Source: RGIG8709 sp045575975
GTDB lineage: Bacteria; Bacillota; Clostridia; Monoglobales; Monoglobaceae
NCBI GenBank assembly: GCA_045575975.1
Contig: JAZNFO010000041.1
Coordinates: 1-14,018, forward strand
Reading direction: 5' to 3'
Length of the DNA: 14,018 nucleotides
How positions within the stretch are numbered: position 1 is the stretch's first letter; each line of letters opens with the position of its first letter. Below the pieces are notes generated by a model that was not told where the DNA came from, did no database searches, and saw nothing but the letters and a program-made list of their open reading frames with translations. A program made the position numbers and the translations under genes. Of the stretch, positions 13,365 to 14,018 are shown one piece after another.

Positions 13365-14018
13365 TTAGTTGTAGGTTTCATATAAATCTTCGTAGTGTTT
13401 CACAATATCAATTTTATTAATTGATATTTCATAGGCTGTTTTATTTTCAAATTCATCTTCACTTATTTTCTTTTGATAGTCTCTGCTTTGGATTCTTCCC
13501 GTTATAGAAATGCAGTCACCGACTGAAAGTGTTGATGCATATTTTGCATTTCTTCCCCAGGCAATACAAGGGATATAGTCTGATTTGTTGTATGAACGGT
13601 TAACTGCAATAAGTATATCCGAAATCTCTCTTCCAAATGGGGTTGTTCTGTATATGGGTTCTTTACATATATAACCCTTTAAATAAATATAGTTTGGATT
13701 ATCTTCTTCATAATTAATTTCATTGTATATTATTTCAACATCTTTCACGAAAACAGTCAGGATTAGTTTATTTCCTACACTTGAATAGTTATTATATGAC
13801 CTGAACTGTCCGTTTATTTTTATTTTTTTTCCAATTTCAAGCTCTGCAGAACATAAAAGCTTTTCTGAAATTGTAACCTGAATATAATCCTTAACATCGC
13901 TTAGTCTAGGAACTTCAATGGTAAATTGATAAAATTTTTCGTCATAAACCTCGTGAGAAAAAACAGGTTCATTAACAACAATACCCGTTATTGATGCTTT
14001 ATTGTTTTCAATAAAAAT
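13365..14018 (-). CDS. tandem OB-fold SSB-like protein, N-terminus beyond window
   Basis: The minus-strand frame is open from its TAA stop (13365-13367) to the window edge, giving 217 visible residues and no stop, so the gene is cut at its 5' end. A GTG at 13746-13748 would give only 127 aa, but translation upstream of it continues sensibly (for example ASITGIVVNEPVFSHEVYDE and EIGKKIKINGQFRSYNNYSS), so I take the longer frame. Each half has the SSB/PriB-like OB pattern: in the first, ITGIV...FTIEV...IGKKIKINGQFRSY; in the second, LKGYICKEPIYRTTPFGREI, then DILIAVNR, IPCIAWGRNAKYA and GDCISITGRIQSRDY. It thus looks like a protein of two fused SSB-type domains that binds single-stranded DNA. 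The second half is the more typical. The specific role (replication, recombination, or other) is not visible. Confidence 0.8.
   Translation of the reverse strand: MFIENNKASITGIVVNEPVFSHEVYDEKFYQFTIEVPRLSDVKDYIQVTISEKLLCSAELEIGKKIKINGQFRSYNNYSSVGNKLILTVFVKDVEIIYNEINYEEDNPNYIYLKGYICKEPIYRTTPFGREISDILIAVNRSYNKSDYIPCIAWGRNAKYASTLSVGDCISITGRIQSRDYQKKISEDEFENKTAYEISINKIDIVKHYEDLYETYN

Overview
The window is AT-rich, densely coded DNA with strong Shine-Dalgarno sites and textbook sigma-A promoters. Two rubrerythrins, a flavodoxin, an NlpC/P60 wall hydrolase and a comEC-like/holA pair together suggest an anaerobic, low-GC Bacillota of class Clostridia, probably an uncultured gut-type lineage. I cannot place it more finely from sequence alone. 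No phage, transposase, CRISPR array or antibiotic-resistance cassette is visible, and no gene-free stretch exceeds 300 bases.

Layout. (1) 1-650: a monocistronic rubrerythrin behind a consensus promoter that is framed by an inverted repeat. (2) 650-1020: on the minus strand, a CAU-anticodon tRNA with encoded CCA, its own consensus promoter and a terminator. A 40-bp perfect repeat carries the tRNA 3' tip plus the terminator and occurs a second time 177 bp away, bracketing a hairpin-rich 137-bp segment. (3) 1020-1900: a secreted SH3b-NlpC/P60 peptidoglycan hydrolase with a perfect-consensus promoter, preceded by a two-half site that fits the WalR (YycF) box exactly. (4) 1900-3842: a membrane-anchored ComEC-type metallo-beta-lactamase-fold protein overlapping holA (DNA polymerase III delta). 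(5) 3848-13331: a long same-strand run starting from a clear promoter: a divergent ParE/GyrB-type subunit, an AlkD-like DNA glycosylase, a flavodoxin, an unrecognised membrane-anchored protein, a divergent ParC/GyrA-type subunit, citrate synthase, a dGTPase-family HD hydrolase, and a second rubrerythrin with rubredoxin-like centres at both ends. (6) 13330-14018: a strong bidirectional terminator and, on the minus strand, a tandem-OB-fold SSB-like protein cut by the window edge; its reading frame stays open to base 14018.

How the genes fit together. The long run mixes DNA topology (topoisomerase IV-like pair), base-excision repair, nucleotide-pool control and peroxide/redox proteins, with citrate synthase as the one central-metabolism gene. 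The two topoisomerase subunits, normally adjacent, are split by three genes. The 7.1-7.77 kb part has longer spacers and its own candidate promoter, so it looks like a later insertion or a separate transcription unit. The most checkable observations are the WalR-type box before the wall hydrolase, the alanine at the quinolone-contact position of the ParC-like subunit, the tRNA-tip/terminator duplication, and a possible three-strand RNA switch over the ribosome-binding site of the second rubrerythrin. I did not find a clearly new defence or mobile system.
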